From CBDFKU01 sp965248975 (GTDB lineage: Bacteria > Chloroflexota > Dehalococcoidia > Lucifugimonadales > JAGWBF01), in the NCBI GenBank assembly GCA_965248975.1, contig CBDFKU010000017.1, positions 124,001 to 188,000 on the forward strand: a DNA stretch of 64,000 nucleotides, given 5' to 3'. Position numbers and translations under genes: made by a program. How positions within the stretch are numbered: the first letter of the stretch is position 1; each line of letters starts with the position of its first letter. Of this stretch, positions 56,772 to 64,000 are shown piece after piece. The notes beneath the pieces were generated by a model. It had not been told where the DNA came from and searched no databases. It was given only the letters and a program-made list of their open reading frames with translations.

Positions 56772-57857
56772 ATGAAATTCTTTAAACAGAAAAGGGAACA
56801 TACCGCGCTGGAGCAGCTCTCCGAGTACCTGGACGGGCGCCTGTCGGCCCAGGAAACGCGGAGTATAGAGCTGCATCTTGAGGCGTGCTCTGCCTGCCGC
56901 GAGGAGCTGGACTCCCTTCGCGACACCGTCCACCTCTTGCGGAGGGTGCCCGAGGTGGCTCCCCGCAGCGTGTTCACGCTGAGCGGGGCGCCGGCGGCCG
57001 GCCGACCTGCATCCCAGACCTCGCGGGTGCCCACCTGGGCCTATGGTATGGCCGCGTCGGTAGTCATCCTATTGTTCGCTGCGGTCCTGTCCACGGACCT
57101 GGGCGGGCTGCTGGCGGGGGACGCGTCCCAGGATCAAGCTTCTCGTGCCGTGGAGTCGGTCCAGGCGCTGCCCACCTCGCCGCCCGAGGCGGCCACGGCC
57201 GCCGAAGCCGCTGCACCGACCGATCTTTTCGCTGAAGAGCCGTCCCAAGAATCGGTAGAAGCCGCCGCCGTTGGTGAGAAGACTTTGGAACCTGAGGCGG
57301 GAGCGGAGGCGATCGAGGCCCCTGAGGCCGACATTGCGCCACCGCCGGGCGAAGGCGCTGAAGAGTCTCCCGTGGTGATGGAAGCAATGTCCGCTACCGA
57401 GATGAAGGCGGTGGTGGAGCCGTCCGAGCAGGTAGCTGCTTTGGATGCTGCCGAAGACGAAGCGTCGGTGTTGGTGCCTGCTCCCGTGGAAGATACGGAG
57501 GCAACTCCAGACCCGATGCGTGAGGCGCGGCAGGAGGCCGGTGACCCAACCGTGGTACCTCAGAAGGCTCCATCGGAAGACGGCGCGGCAGCCCCCACGC
57601 CTACCTCGGACCCGACGCCCGAGGCCATAGAAGAAGCCGGCGACCCCACCGCAGTACCTCAACCGACCATCGCCGCCGTGGACGAAGATACGACGGCCGC
57701 TGCCGAAGCGCCTCAAGGGCTGCCCGTCGAGGCGCCTGACGGAGGCACCGCCGTAGCATGGCGTATACTCGAGGGGGTGCTGGCCGGGGTCGGTTTCCTT
57801 CTGGTTGTCGGTCTGCTTGTGCGTGTCCGCAGGATCAGGAAACAGGGCGTCGTGTGA
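56772..57857 (+). CDS. zf-HC2 anti-sigma factor with two membrane helices
   Basis: 361 residues. N-terminal zinc-binding anti-sigma domain with HxxxCxxC in 'ELHLEACSACREELDSLRD' (residues about 37-55). Membrane helix at about 91-113 ('WAYGMAASVVILLFAAVLST'), then a long Ala/Glu/Pro/Thr-rich acidic stretch (about 115-325) and a second helix near 330-352 ('EGVLAGVGFLLVVGLLVRVR'). The sigma factor is bound in the cytoplasm; the long external loop between the helices may sense or be cleaved. It follows the ECF gene by 2 bp. Confidence 0.82.
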   Translation: MKFFKQKREHTALEQLSEYLDGRLSAQETRSIELHLEACSACREELDSLRDTVHLLRRVPEVAPRSVFTLSGAPAAGRPASQTSRVPTWAYGMAASVVILLFAAVLSTDLGGLLAGDASQDQASRAVESVQALPTSPPEAATAAEAAAPTDLFAEEPSQESVEAAAVGEKTLEPEAGAEAIEAPEADIAPPPGEGAEESPVVMEAMSATEMKAVVEPSEQVAALDAAEDEASVLVPAPVEDTEATPDPMREARQEAGDPTVVPQKAPSEDGAAAPTPTSDPTPEAIEEAGDPTAVPQPTIAAVDEDTTAAAEAPQGLPVEAPDGGTAVAWRILEGVLAGVGFLLVVGLLVRVRRIRKQGVV

Positions 57858-57945
57858 GCCGGGAACCTTTTCGGGACTGCTCGCGTCTTAAGAGTTAGGT
57901 TGGGCGAATCGGCCCGGGAATATTACAGCCAAGAGGAGGGTAACT

Positions 57946-58926
57946 ATGGTCACGTTGCGAAGATATCTAACGAGGAGGAGCACCCTGTTCCTGGTCATCA
58001 TTGCCATGGCATCCGTGTTGCTCGTGGTGGTGGCCTGTGGTGGCGGGGCGTCGGCCACTTCCACCCCGACTGACACCCCGCCGGATCAGGCCGAGCCCAC
58101 GTCCACGGCCCCGGCTTCTCAGACCGGCGCGGTGGGTGGGAGTCCTTCTTCCCAGCCGTCCGGCACGGGATCCCAGGCAGTGGACCAGGGGAGAGGGTCC
58201 ACCGTAGGTGAGCTGGCTTCGGGCTCAGGGACCACGAGCCTGCCGGCCGTCGGTTCCGCCGTGCAGTACACCGCCAATCAGCAGCTGGGCATCTGGGTGA
58301 ACGGGCGTGGCGTGGTAAGCGCCGCCCCCGATCTGGCCATATTGAACGCCGGTGTAGAGGCCAGCGGGAAGACGGTGGAGGAGGCCCGCAGCCAGGTGGC
58401 GCTAGCCATGGACGCGGTGATGCAAGCCCTCAGGGACCGGGGCATCGAGGACAGAGATATCCAGACTACCTCCTTTAACATCTTCCCCGAGTACACTTAT
58501 AACGAGGTCCGGAGACGCCAGGAGCTGATCGGGTACAGGGTCAGCAACCAGCTGTCGATCAGGATTAGGGACCTGGACTCCGCCGGCCTCGTGATCGACC
58601 AGGTGGCCGCGGCCGCCGGGGACCTGGTACGGGTCCAGGGCATCCGGTTCACCATCGAGGACACCGAAGCCCTCGCCGTGCAGGCCAGGGAAGAGGCCGT
58701 CAGCGATCTGATGGCTAAGGCCCGCCAGCTGGCGGAGCTCACAGGCGTGCGCCTCGGGCCGCCGGTCTTCCTCAGCGAGGGAGGCGTGAGCGTGCCACGG
58801 CCGCCGACCCAGTTCCGGGGAGACTTCGCGGAAGCAGCCATCGCAGCCCCCCAGACCGTGATCAGTGGCGGCGAGCTGGACGTGGTCGTAAGCGTCCAGG
58901 GTGTGTTTACCATCATCGAGGAATAG
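57946..58926 (+). CDS. SIMPL (DUF541) domain lipoprotein
   Basis: 326 residues. Signal with lipobox 'LLVVVAC' (Cys about 27), a Ser/Thr/Pro/Gly linker to about 110, then the SIMPL domain: 'GVVSAAPDLAILNAGVEASG', 'EEARSQVALAMDAVMQALRD', 'GIEDRDIQTTSFNIFPEYTY', 'GYRVSNQLSIRIRDLDSAG'. SIMPL proteins form ring-like envelope oligomers, some linked to oxidative stress. It lies 88 bp after the anti-sigma gene and may be a target of the ECF sigma. Confidence 0.87.
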   Translation: MVTLRRYLTRRSTLFLVIIAMASVLLVVVACGGGASATSTPTDTPPDQAEPTSTAPASQTGAVGGSPSSQPSGTGSQAVDQGRGSTVGELASGSGTTSLPAVGSAVQYTANQQLGIWVNGRGVVSAAPDLAILNAGVEASGKTVEEARSQVALAMDAVMQALRDRGIEDRDIQTTSFNIFPEYTYNEVRRRQELIGYRVSNQLSIRIRDLDSAGLVIDQVAAAAGDLVRVQGIRFTIEDTEALAVQAREEAVSDLMAKARQLAELTGVRLGPPVFLSEGGVSVPRPPTQFRGDFAEAAIAAPQTVISGGELDVVVSVQGVFTIIEE

Positions 58927-58946
58927 CCGCCTGTCGCGGCCCGGAT

Positions 58947-58990
58947 AGAGAGGTCCCGGTAGCTCCCCTACCGGGGCCTCTCTCTTTCTT
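58947..58990 (+). terminator. Intrinsic terminator after SIMPL gene
   Basis: AGAGAGGTCCCGGTAG (58947-58962) pairs with CTACCGGGGCCTCTCT (58968-58983) around a 5-base loop, followed by CTTTCTT. Strong rho-independent signal. Confidence 0.8.
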
Positions 58991-59024
58991 CTGTGGTTGC
59001 CCCATGGCTGCCCCGCTGATAAAC

Positions 59025-59051
59025 TTGACTCAAGTGTAGTGGAGATATACA
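59025..59051 (+). promoter_or_regulatory. Candidate promoter of rib operon
   Basis: TTGACT (59025-59030) and TATACA (59046-59051), 15-bp spacer, shorter than ideal. The leader to ribD shows no FMN riboswitch pattern. Confidence 0.35.
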
Positions 59052-59093
59052 TGGGCTAGCAGGATTCACCCGGCCCTCGGAGGCCCCTTTCCC

Positions 59094-60230
59094 GTGAGTG
59101 GCCCTTCCCAGCATATGCAACAGGCCCTGGTCCTGGCGCGAGAGGCCCTGGGGAGCACCAGCCCCAACCCGTCGGTGGGAGCCGTCGTGGTGAGGGACGG
59201 CGCCATCCTCGGTGATGGCTTCACCCTTCCCCCGGGACAGGCCCATGCTGAGGTAGTTGCAATGCGGCAGGCCGGCGAGGCCAACCGGGGCGCTTCCCTG
59301 TACGTGACCCTGGAGCCCTGCTGCAACTACGGCCGCACCCCCCCCTGCACCGATGCTATCATCTCGGCGGGTATCAGCGAAGTGCACGTGGCCGCCATGG
59401 ACCCGAACCCGAAAGTTCTGGGCAGAGGCGTAGCGGCGCTGACGGCCGCCGGTATCGAGGTGCACACGGGCGATGGTGAGGAGGAGGCGAAGGAGCTTTA
59501 CGAGGCCTTTGCCAAGCACATCACCACGGGGCTGCCCTTCGTGACCGCCAAGTTCGCCATGAGCCTGGACGGGAAGATCGCTACCCGCAGCGGCGACTCC
59601 AAGTGGGTCACAGGGGATCTGGCACGGGAGTACGTGCAGGAGATGCGGCGGGGCTGCGATGCCATAATGGTGGGCGTCAACACGGTGCTTCTGGACGATC
59701 CTCGCCTGACCGCCAGGGACCGGGACGGAAAGCCTGCGGCACGCCAACCCCTTCGCGTAATTCTGGACAGCAGGGCGCGCACTCCCCCGGGTGCCCAACT
59801 CCTGAAGGAGCCAGGCCTTACCCTGATCGCCGTAACGCAGGCCCCGGAGGATGGGGTAGCCAGGCTGACAAAGGCGGGGGCGGAGGTGCTTCCGTTGCCT
59901 CCAACGAAAGAGAGCCTGGTAGACCCCTGCGCGTTATTGCGGCAGCTGGGGGAGAGAGGGGTCGTAAGTGTCCTCGCGGAAGGGGGCGGTCGGCTCCTGG
60001 GCTCTCTGTTCGATCTGGATGAAGTGGACAAGGTGGTGGCTTTCATAGCGCCGAAGGTCATCGGCGGCCTCCAGGCGCCTTCGCCGATAGGTGGCGCCGG
60101 GCATGGGACCATGTCCCTGGTCCAGGACCTTGAGCGAGTGACGACGGACCGGGTAGGAGATGACATAGTAGTGGTAGGTTACCCGCCTGGACGGGGCGCA
60201 TTCCCCACCTTCTGCGGAGACGAGGTGTGA
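59094..60230 (+). CDS. ribD: Bifunctional riboflavin biosynthesis deaminase/reductase
   Basis: 378 residues from GTG 59094. N-terminal deaminase with zinc motif His in 'GQAHAEVVAMRQAGE' and Cys pair in 'EPCCNYGRTPPCTDAI'; C-terminal reductase from about 150 ('TAKFAMSLDGKIATRSGDSK', 'DAIMVGVNTVLLDDPRLTAR', 'VVSVLAEGGGRLLGSLFDLD'). Catalyses the second and third steps of riboflavin synthesis. Ends 1 bp before ribE starts. Confidence 0.95.
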   Translation: MSGPSQHMQQALVLAREALGSTSPNPSVGAVVVRDGAILGDGFTLPPGQAHAEVVAMRQAGEANRGASLYVTLEPCCNYGRTPPCTDAIISAGISEVHVAAMDPNPKVLGRGVAALTAAGIEVHTGDGEEEAKELYEAFAKHITTGLPFVTAKFAMSLDGKIATRSGDSKWVTGDLAREYVQEMRRGCDAIMVGVNTVLLDDPRLTARDRDGKPAARQPLRVILDSRARTPPGAQLLKEPGLTLIAVTQAPEDGVARLTKAGAEVLPLPPTKESLVDPCALLRQLGERGVVSVLAEGGGRLLGSLFDLDEVDKVVAFIAPKVIGGLQAPSPIGGAGHGTMSLVQDLERVTTDRVGDDIVVVGYPPGRGAFPTFCGDEV

Positions 60231-60231
60231 C

Positions 60232-60828
60232 ATGTTCACGGGAATAGTGGAGGAGGTAGGGCGGGTCAAGTCGCTCGTTCCCACGACCGACGGTTCCTGG
60301 AGGTTCGCCATCACGGCACCTGCCGTCATGGAAGAATTGGCCCTGGGCGACAGCATCGCAGTCAACGGAGCATGCCTTACCGCCGTCGAGCTGAACGGTG
60401 GGAGCTTCGGCGTCGACCTGGCGCCCGAGACCCTCAAGCGGACCAATCTGGGTGACCTGTCACCGGGGGACGTCGTAAATCTTGAGCTGCCCCTGTCCCT
60501 AAATGAGAGGTTGGGCGGGCACATAGTGCAAGGCCATGTGGACGCCACTGCCAGGATCTCCTCCATGAGCCCCGAAGGAGACTGCGTCATCCTGGGCTTT
60601 CGCGTTCCCAGAGGGCTCATGCGCTATGTGGTGGAGAAGGGTTTCATCGCCATCGACGGCATGAGCCTTACGGTGGTGAAGCGGGGCACTTCATCCTTTA
60701 CAGTCTCTGTGATACCATATACGCTAGAACACACGAATCTGAGGGAGAGACGCAAGGGCGACCGGGTCAACCTGGAAGTGGACATCGTGGCCAAGTACGT
60801 AGAGAACCTCGTGCGGCCAGCATCTTAG
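60232..60828 (+). CDS. ribE: Riboflavin synthase alpha subunit
   Basis: 198 residues made of two similar lumazine-binding barrels: first 'MFTGIVEEVGRV' with 'IAVNGACLTAVELNGGSFGV', second 'GHIVQGHVDATARISSMSPE' with 'IAIDGMSLTVVKRGTSSFTV'. Dismutates lumazine into riboflavin. Starts 1 bp after ribD, probably with coupled translation. Called ribE here in the Bacillus-like sense; E. coli uses ribC. Confidence 0.95.
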   Translation: MFTGIVEEVGRVKSLVPTTDGSWRFAITAPAVMEELALGDSIAVNGACLTAVELNGGSFGVDLAPETLKRTNLGDLSPGDVVNLELPLSLNERLGGHIVQGHVDATARISSMSPEGDCVILGFRVPRGLMRYVVEKGFIAIDGMSLTVVKRGTSSFTVSVIPYTLEHTNLRERRKGDRVNLEVDIVAKYVENLVRPAS

Positions 60829-60861
60829 AGCCCGCAATACTTCTCCCAAGGAGATGGGTAC

Positions 60862-62067
60862 ATGCCCATAGCTAGCATAGAAGAGGCCCTGGGGGATCTG
60901 AAACAGGGGAAGCTCCTCATCGTCGTCGACGACGAGAGGCGAGAGAACGAGGGCGACCTGGTGATGGCCGCGGAGACGGTGACGCCCGAGTCGGTCAACT
61001 TCATGGTCACCCACGCCCGGGGCCTGCTGTGCACTCCCGTCCTGGGGGAACGGCTCCAAGAGCTCGAGATGCCCCTGATGGTCAATGGCGACAACAACTC
61101 CAAGCACGGTACCGCCTTCACGGTCTCCGTTGACTACAAAGTGGGCACGACCACCGGCATCTCCGCCCAAGACCGGGCTATCACGATAAAAGCCATGATG
61201 GACCCTCAGGCGAAGCCCGAGGACTTTACCCGGCCCGGCCACATATTTCCGCTGCGATACCAGGAAGGCGGCGTGCTGACTCGCCCGGGCCATACAGAGG
61301 CCGTGGTAGACCTGGCCCGAATGGCCGGCATGTACCCCGCCGGCATCGTTTGCGAGATCATGAACGAGGACGGCTCCATGTCGCGGATGCCGGAGCTGGA
61401 GGAGTTCTCCAGGCTGCACGACCTGAAGATCATCACCATAGCCCAGATCATCGCCTACAGACGTAGGACTGAGAACCTCATCCAGCTGGTGGCCGAGGCC
61501 CGGCTGCCCACTGTCCACGGAGAGTTCAAGATCAAGGCCTTTCAACACACAATCGAGCCAGGGGAGCACCTGGCGATGGTGGTCGGCCAGTGGGAGCCCG
61601 ACGAGCCGGTCCTGGTGAGGATCCACAGCGAGTGCCTCACCGGGGACGTCTTCGGGAGCCTCCGCTGCGACTGCGGCGAGCAGATAGACAAGGCCATGGC
61701 CATTATCGGCAAGGAAGGCAGGGGCGTTTTCCTGTACATGCGGCAGGAGGGCAGGGGAATCGGCCTGCACAACAAGATCAAGGCCTACTCCCTCCAGGAC
61801 AACGGCCTGGACACTATCCAGGCCAACGAGACCCTGGGCTTCGAGTCGGACCTCCGCCACTACGGAATAGCGGCCCAGATTCTGTCCGAGCTGGGTATCA
61901 AGAAGATGCGCTTCATGACCAACAACCCCAGGAAGATGGTGGGCCTATCGGGATATGACCTGCAGATCGTGGACCGTGTGCCCATAGAGATCGAGGTCAA
62001 CGAGGAGAACAGGTTGTACCTCCGGACCAAGCGGGGCCGGATGGGCCACGTCATCGCCCACTGCTAG
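60862..62067 (+). CDS. ribBA: DHBP synthase / GTP cyclohydrolase II fusion
   Basis: 401 residues. N-terminal RibB domain to about 205 ('IVVDDERRENEGDLVMAAET', 'GTAFTVSVDYKVGTTTGISA', 'FPLRYQEGGVLTRPGHTEA'). C-terminal RibA domain with zinc-binding Cys in 'HSECLTGDVFGSLRCDCGEQ' and 'YMRQEGRGIGLHNKIKAYSL'. Together they make both precursors of the pathway. The operon lacks ribH (lumazine synthase), which must be elsewhere. GGAGATGGGTAC lies before ATG 60862. Confidence 0.95.
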   Translation: MPIASIEEALGDLKQGKLLIVVDDERRENEGDLVMAAETVTPESVNFMVTHARGLLCTPVLGERLQELEMPLMVNGDNNSKHGTAFTVSVDYKVGTTTGISAQDRAITIKAMMDPQAKPEDFTRPGHIFPLRYQEGGVLTRPGHTEAVVDLARMAGMYPAGIVCEIMNEDGSMSRMPELEEFSRLHDLKIITIAQIIAYRRRTENLIQLVAEARLPTVHGEFKIKAFQHTIEPGEHLAMVVGQWEPDEPVLVRIHSECLTGDVFGSLRCDCGEQIDKAMAIIGKEGRGVFLYMRQEGRGIGLHNKIKAYSLQDNGLDTIQANETLGFESDLRHYGIAAQILSELGIKKMRFMTNNPRKMVGLSGYDLQIVDRVPIEIEVNEENRLYLRTKRGRMGHVIAHC

Positions 62068-62076
62068 CCTCCGGCC

Positions 62077-62599
62077 TCACTTTACTCGCCGCCATCTAGC
62101 CCTCCCTCCAACGAGGTCGCGTGCTCCGAATCTTCTTAGCACTTCGGGAGGCGGCTTTTGTACGAACTCTCTTTCTATCTGTTCCATAAGATTTCGTTGC
62201 TGCGAAAATGAAAAGTATTCATCAGCCTCTGCGACTGTGATCCACCGATATTCGCTGTGTTCTGTTGGCGACAGTCTCACAGGTTGAGGCGCGTTGATGA
62301 ATCCAATGAACACCGGGACCAGGTTGATACAGTTGGTCAACAGCATAAAAACTTTCGACTTGATTAGTGGAATAGAACCTGTCAGGTGTCAAGCCCGTCT
62401 CTTCTTTGATCTCCCTTAACGCTGCCTCCCAAGCCTTTTCGCCTTTCTCGATTCTACCGCTGATCGGCTGCCAGGTTCCCGTTAAGTAGCTACTGCTCCT
62501 TTTCAGGACCAAATACATACCCGTATTGTCACGTTTCCAACAAAGATAGGCCAGGATCGAAAACGACGCGATCGGCGTTTCTTGTCTGATGTCTATCAT
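62077..62599 (-). pseudogene. Nudix hydrolase, frameshifted
   Basis: Start ATG 62599 with GAGGAGG four to five bases upstream. First frame: 'ASFSILAYLCWKRDNTGMYL', and a perfect Nudix box 'GRIEKGEKAWEAALREIKEE' followed by TGL. After 'STNQVESF' the family pattern continues in another frame with 'TNCINLVPVFIGFI', 'LSPTEHSEYRWITVAEADEY' to 62077. Removing one T from the T5 run in the minus-strand AGTTTTTATG rejoins them. The codons are more AT-rich than the neighbours. A role near the rib operon (removing pyrophosphate from a pathway intermediate) is only possible. Confidence 0.75.
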
Positions 62600-62666
62600 G
62601 AATCCTCCTCTAAAGGGCCTGTCCACGGGGTGTCCTTTAGCCCACGCAAGGAGGATAAGGACTTTT

Positions 62667-62689
62667 CTCTCCCCCTTGACCGGGGAGAG
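62667..62689. repeat. Type A palindromic repeat between Nudix gene and prfB
   Basis: CTCTCCCC, a 7-base loop, GGGGAGAG (62667-62689). Followed by AGAGAGGGGGTGG. Same design as copies near 17 kb and in ileS. Confidence 0.6.
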
Positions 62690-62725
62690 CTAGAGAGGGG
62701 GTGGCGGGCAGATTGCTAGCACCCT

Positions 62726-63827
62726 CTAGCTACTACCAACCGTGGACATCAGGTACTCCCGGATGAACTCGTCCAGGTCCCCGTTCAGTACGCCGTCGGT
62801 GTTGCTGGTCTGGTGGCCGGTGCGGTGGTCCTTCACCATCTTATATGGGTGCAACACGTAGCTCCGTATCTGGTTGCCCCACTCCGCCGACACGTGCTCT
62901 CCCTTTAGTCTTGCAGTTTGCTTGGCCCTCTCCTCCAGCTGCCGCTCCAGCAGCCGCGCCATGAGGATCTTCATGGCGAACTCCCGGTTCTGGTGCTGGG
63001 ACCGCTCGTTCTGGCAGCTCACCACGATGCCAGAGGGCAGGTGGGCCAGGCGGACGGCGGAGGCGACCTTTTGCACGTTCTGGCCCCCGGGCCCGCTGGA
63101 GCGGAAGAAGTCCACCTTGAGCTCATCGGGCTTTATGCTGATCTCGGGATCCTCGTCGGCGGCGGGCAGCACCTCCACCAGGGCGAAAGAGGTGTGCCGC
63201 AGGTGGTTGGCGTCGAAGGGCGACAGGCGCACCAGGCGGTGCACCCCCCTCTCGGCCTTGAGGTACCCGTACGCCAATCGTCCCCCGATCTCCATGGTGG
63301 CGCTCTTCACTCCCGCTTCGTCGCCGTAGGAGACGTCCAGGATCTCCACCTTGCGCTGCCACTGCTCGGTCCAGCGGAGGTACATGCGCATCAGCATCTC
63401 GGCCCAGTCCTGGGACTCCGTACCTCCCGCGCCGGCGTGCACCGATAGGATGGCGGTGCGGTCGTCGTAAGGGCCCGAGAAGGTAAGCTGGAACTCTTCC
63501 TGCTCCAGGGTGCGGGCCATCTGGTCCACCTCGGACCTGATCTGCCCTTCCAGGGAGGTGTCGTCCTCCTCGAGGGCCAGGTCCGTTAGCTCCAGTAGCG
63601 AAGCCGTGTTGTCCCTCAGCCCATGCCACAGCTCGACCTGCTCTTTGAGGCGGGCTAGATCGCGCATCTTTCGCTGGGCCTCTTGGGAGTCGTCCCAGAA
63701 GGAGGGTACCGCGGCCTCCTGCTCCAGTCTGTCTATCTCGGCTTGCTTATCGGGGATGTCAAAGACGGCCGAGTATAGTTTCGACCTTCTGGCCGATCTC
63801 CGCCAGCTTTAACCTCAAGTCTTGCAT
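62726..63827 (-). CDS. prfB: Peptide chain release factor 2, made by programmed +1 frameshift
   Basis: Frame 1: ATG 63827, 22 codons (MQDLRLKLAEIGQKV to GRL), ending CTT TGA at 63764-63759. Frame +1: from GAC 63760 to TAG 62726, 344 residues, giving a 366-residue RF2, the standard length. RF2 features: SPF anticodon loop in 'RLSPFDANHLRHTSFA', and GGQ in 'RSSGPGGQNVQKVASAVRL'. The slippery CTT-TGA-C is canonical; the AGGGGG stimulator present in E. coli is not obvious (CTCGGCCGT lies there). RF2 reads UAA and UGA, so its own level controls the shift. 26 bp after the endonuclease V gene. Confidence 0.95.
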
Positions 63828-63853
63828 GGTATGACCTTCCTGATCATAGATGT

Positions 63854-64000
63854 CTACAGGAGCTCCATTTGGCGGACCGGCTCTGGGGCGTCCGGGGCTC
63901 TCCGCCACCCCGGCTCCAGCTGCCCGGCGGCGGCTTTGTGCGCCAGTCTGGTGGTCTTGGGTATTCGCAGGCCATCACAAGAGGCCAGCACCCACTCCGC
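63854..64000 (-). CDS. nfi: Endonuclease V, C-terminal end (cut by window edge)
   Basis: Last 48 codons only: AEWVLASCDGLRIPKT, then TRLAHKAAAGQLEPG and the end EPVRQMELL with TAG at 63854. The 'WVLASCDG' and 'PKTTRLAHKAA' blocks match the C-terminus of bacterial endonuclease V (deoxyinosine 3' endonuclease). Catalytic residues lie outside the window. Upstream of prfB on the same strand. Confidence 0.65.
   Translation of the reverse strand, partial: AEWVLASCDGLRIPKTTRLAHKAAAGQLEPGWRRAPDAPEPVRQMELL

Noticed and set aside
58984..59093. FMN riboswitch before ribD
   Set aside because: The leader is too short and lacks the conserved RFN blocks.

Overview
This is a GC-rich (roughly 60-63 percent by eye), densely coded bacterial chromosome segment. 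Short intergenic gaps, many GTG/TTG starts, lipoprotein-type secretion signals, the futalosine menaquinone route, BTAD and DUF4349 proteins, and the family mix (BtpA, LLM oxidoreductase, xanthine-dehydrogenase-like CoxLMS, DUF35/thiolase) fit an uncultured Chloroflexota bacterium (Dehalococcoidia/SAR202-like). That placement is inference from gene content. I see no tRNA, rRNA, CRISPR array, phage or replication origin.

Layout. 0-5.2 kb (minus): a toxin-antitoxin pair with an in-frame stop in the toxin, an unknown protein, a SnoaL-like protein and a molybdenum hydroxylase operon (FAD, 2Fe-2S and molybdopterin subunits). 5.4-9.1 kb (plus): a small membrane protein, then rph, a YihY/BrkB protein and an HtrA protease. 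9.1-13.2 kb (minus): ileS, with two interspersed-repeat insertions inside the gene, and tlyA. 13.2-16.9 kb (plus): rpmH (only 45 codons), an rnpA-yidD fusion, a beta-propeller lipoprotein, yidC and jag. 17-23.5 kb: broken btpA, a CinA-like/nucleotidyltransferase fusion, flavin reductase, broken monooxygenase, DUF1059, BTAD regulator, CopC-cupredoxin lipoprotein and sortase. 23.6-30.2 kb (minus): rpoD, dnaG, MFS exporter, small protein, plsC, cmk. 30.3-33.2 kb: PAP2 phosphatase, CvpA, and an indel-riddled stretch carrying HNH and PSP1 genes. 33.2-37.3 kb (minus): holB, lysA, and a DUF4349-PKD lipoprotein with an amber codon before its membrane anchor. 37.4-43.6 kb: MBL hydrolase, M16 peptidase, DUF35/thiolase-fold pair, and an IS1182-like element between two membrane-protein frames. 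43.6-50.1 kb (minus): LLM oxidoreductase, uvrA, amidase, MTHFR-like protein. 50.3-54.7 kb: mqnD facing mqnE-mqnA-mqnC. 54.8-59 kb (plus): pentapeptide-repeat protein, K+-channel-like gene (frameshifted), ECF sigma factor, zf-HC2 anti-sigma factor, SIMPL lipoprotein. 59.1-62.1 kb: ribD-ribE-ribBA. 62.1-64 kb (minus): broken Nudix gene, prfB with its programmed +1 frameshift, and the end of an endonuclease V gene.

Two themes cut across the window. First, at least five otherwise well-conserved genes are broken by one-base length changes, mostly lost G or C in short runs; this looks more like consensus error than decay and should be checked before calling them dead. Second, a family of short GC-rich palindromic repeats is scattered between genes, twice inside ileS, and once supplies the ribosome-binding site of btpA. 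No single locus stands out as a clearly new system. The best candidates for undescribed biology are the repeat family, the rnpA-yidD fusion, the CinA-nucleotidyltransferase fusion and the pentapeptide/channel/ECF cluster.
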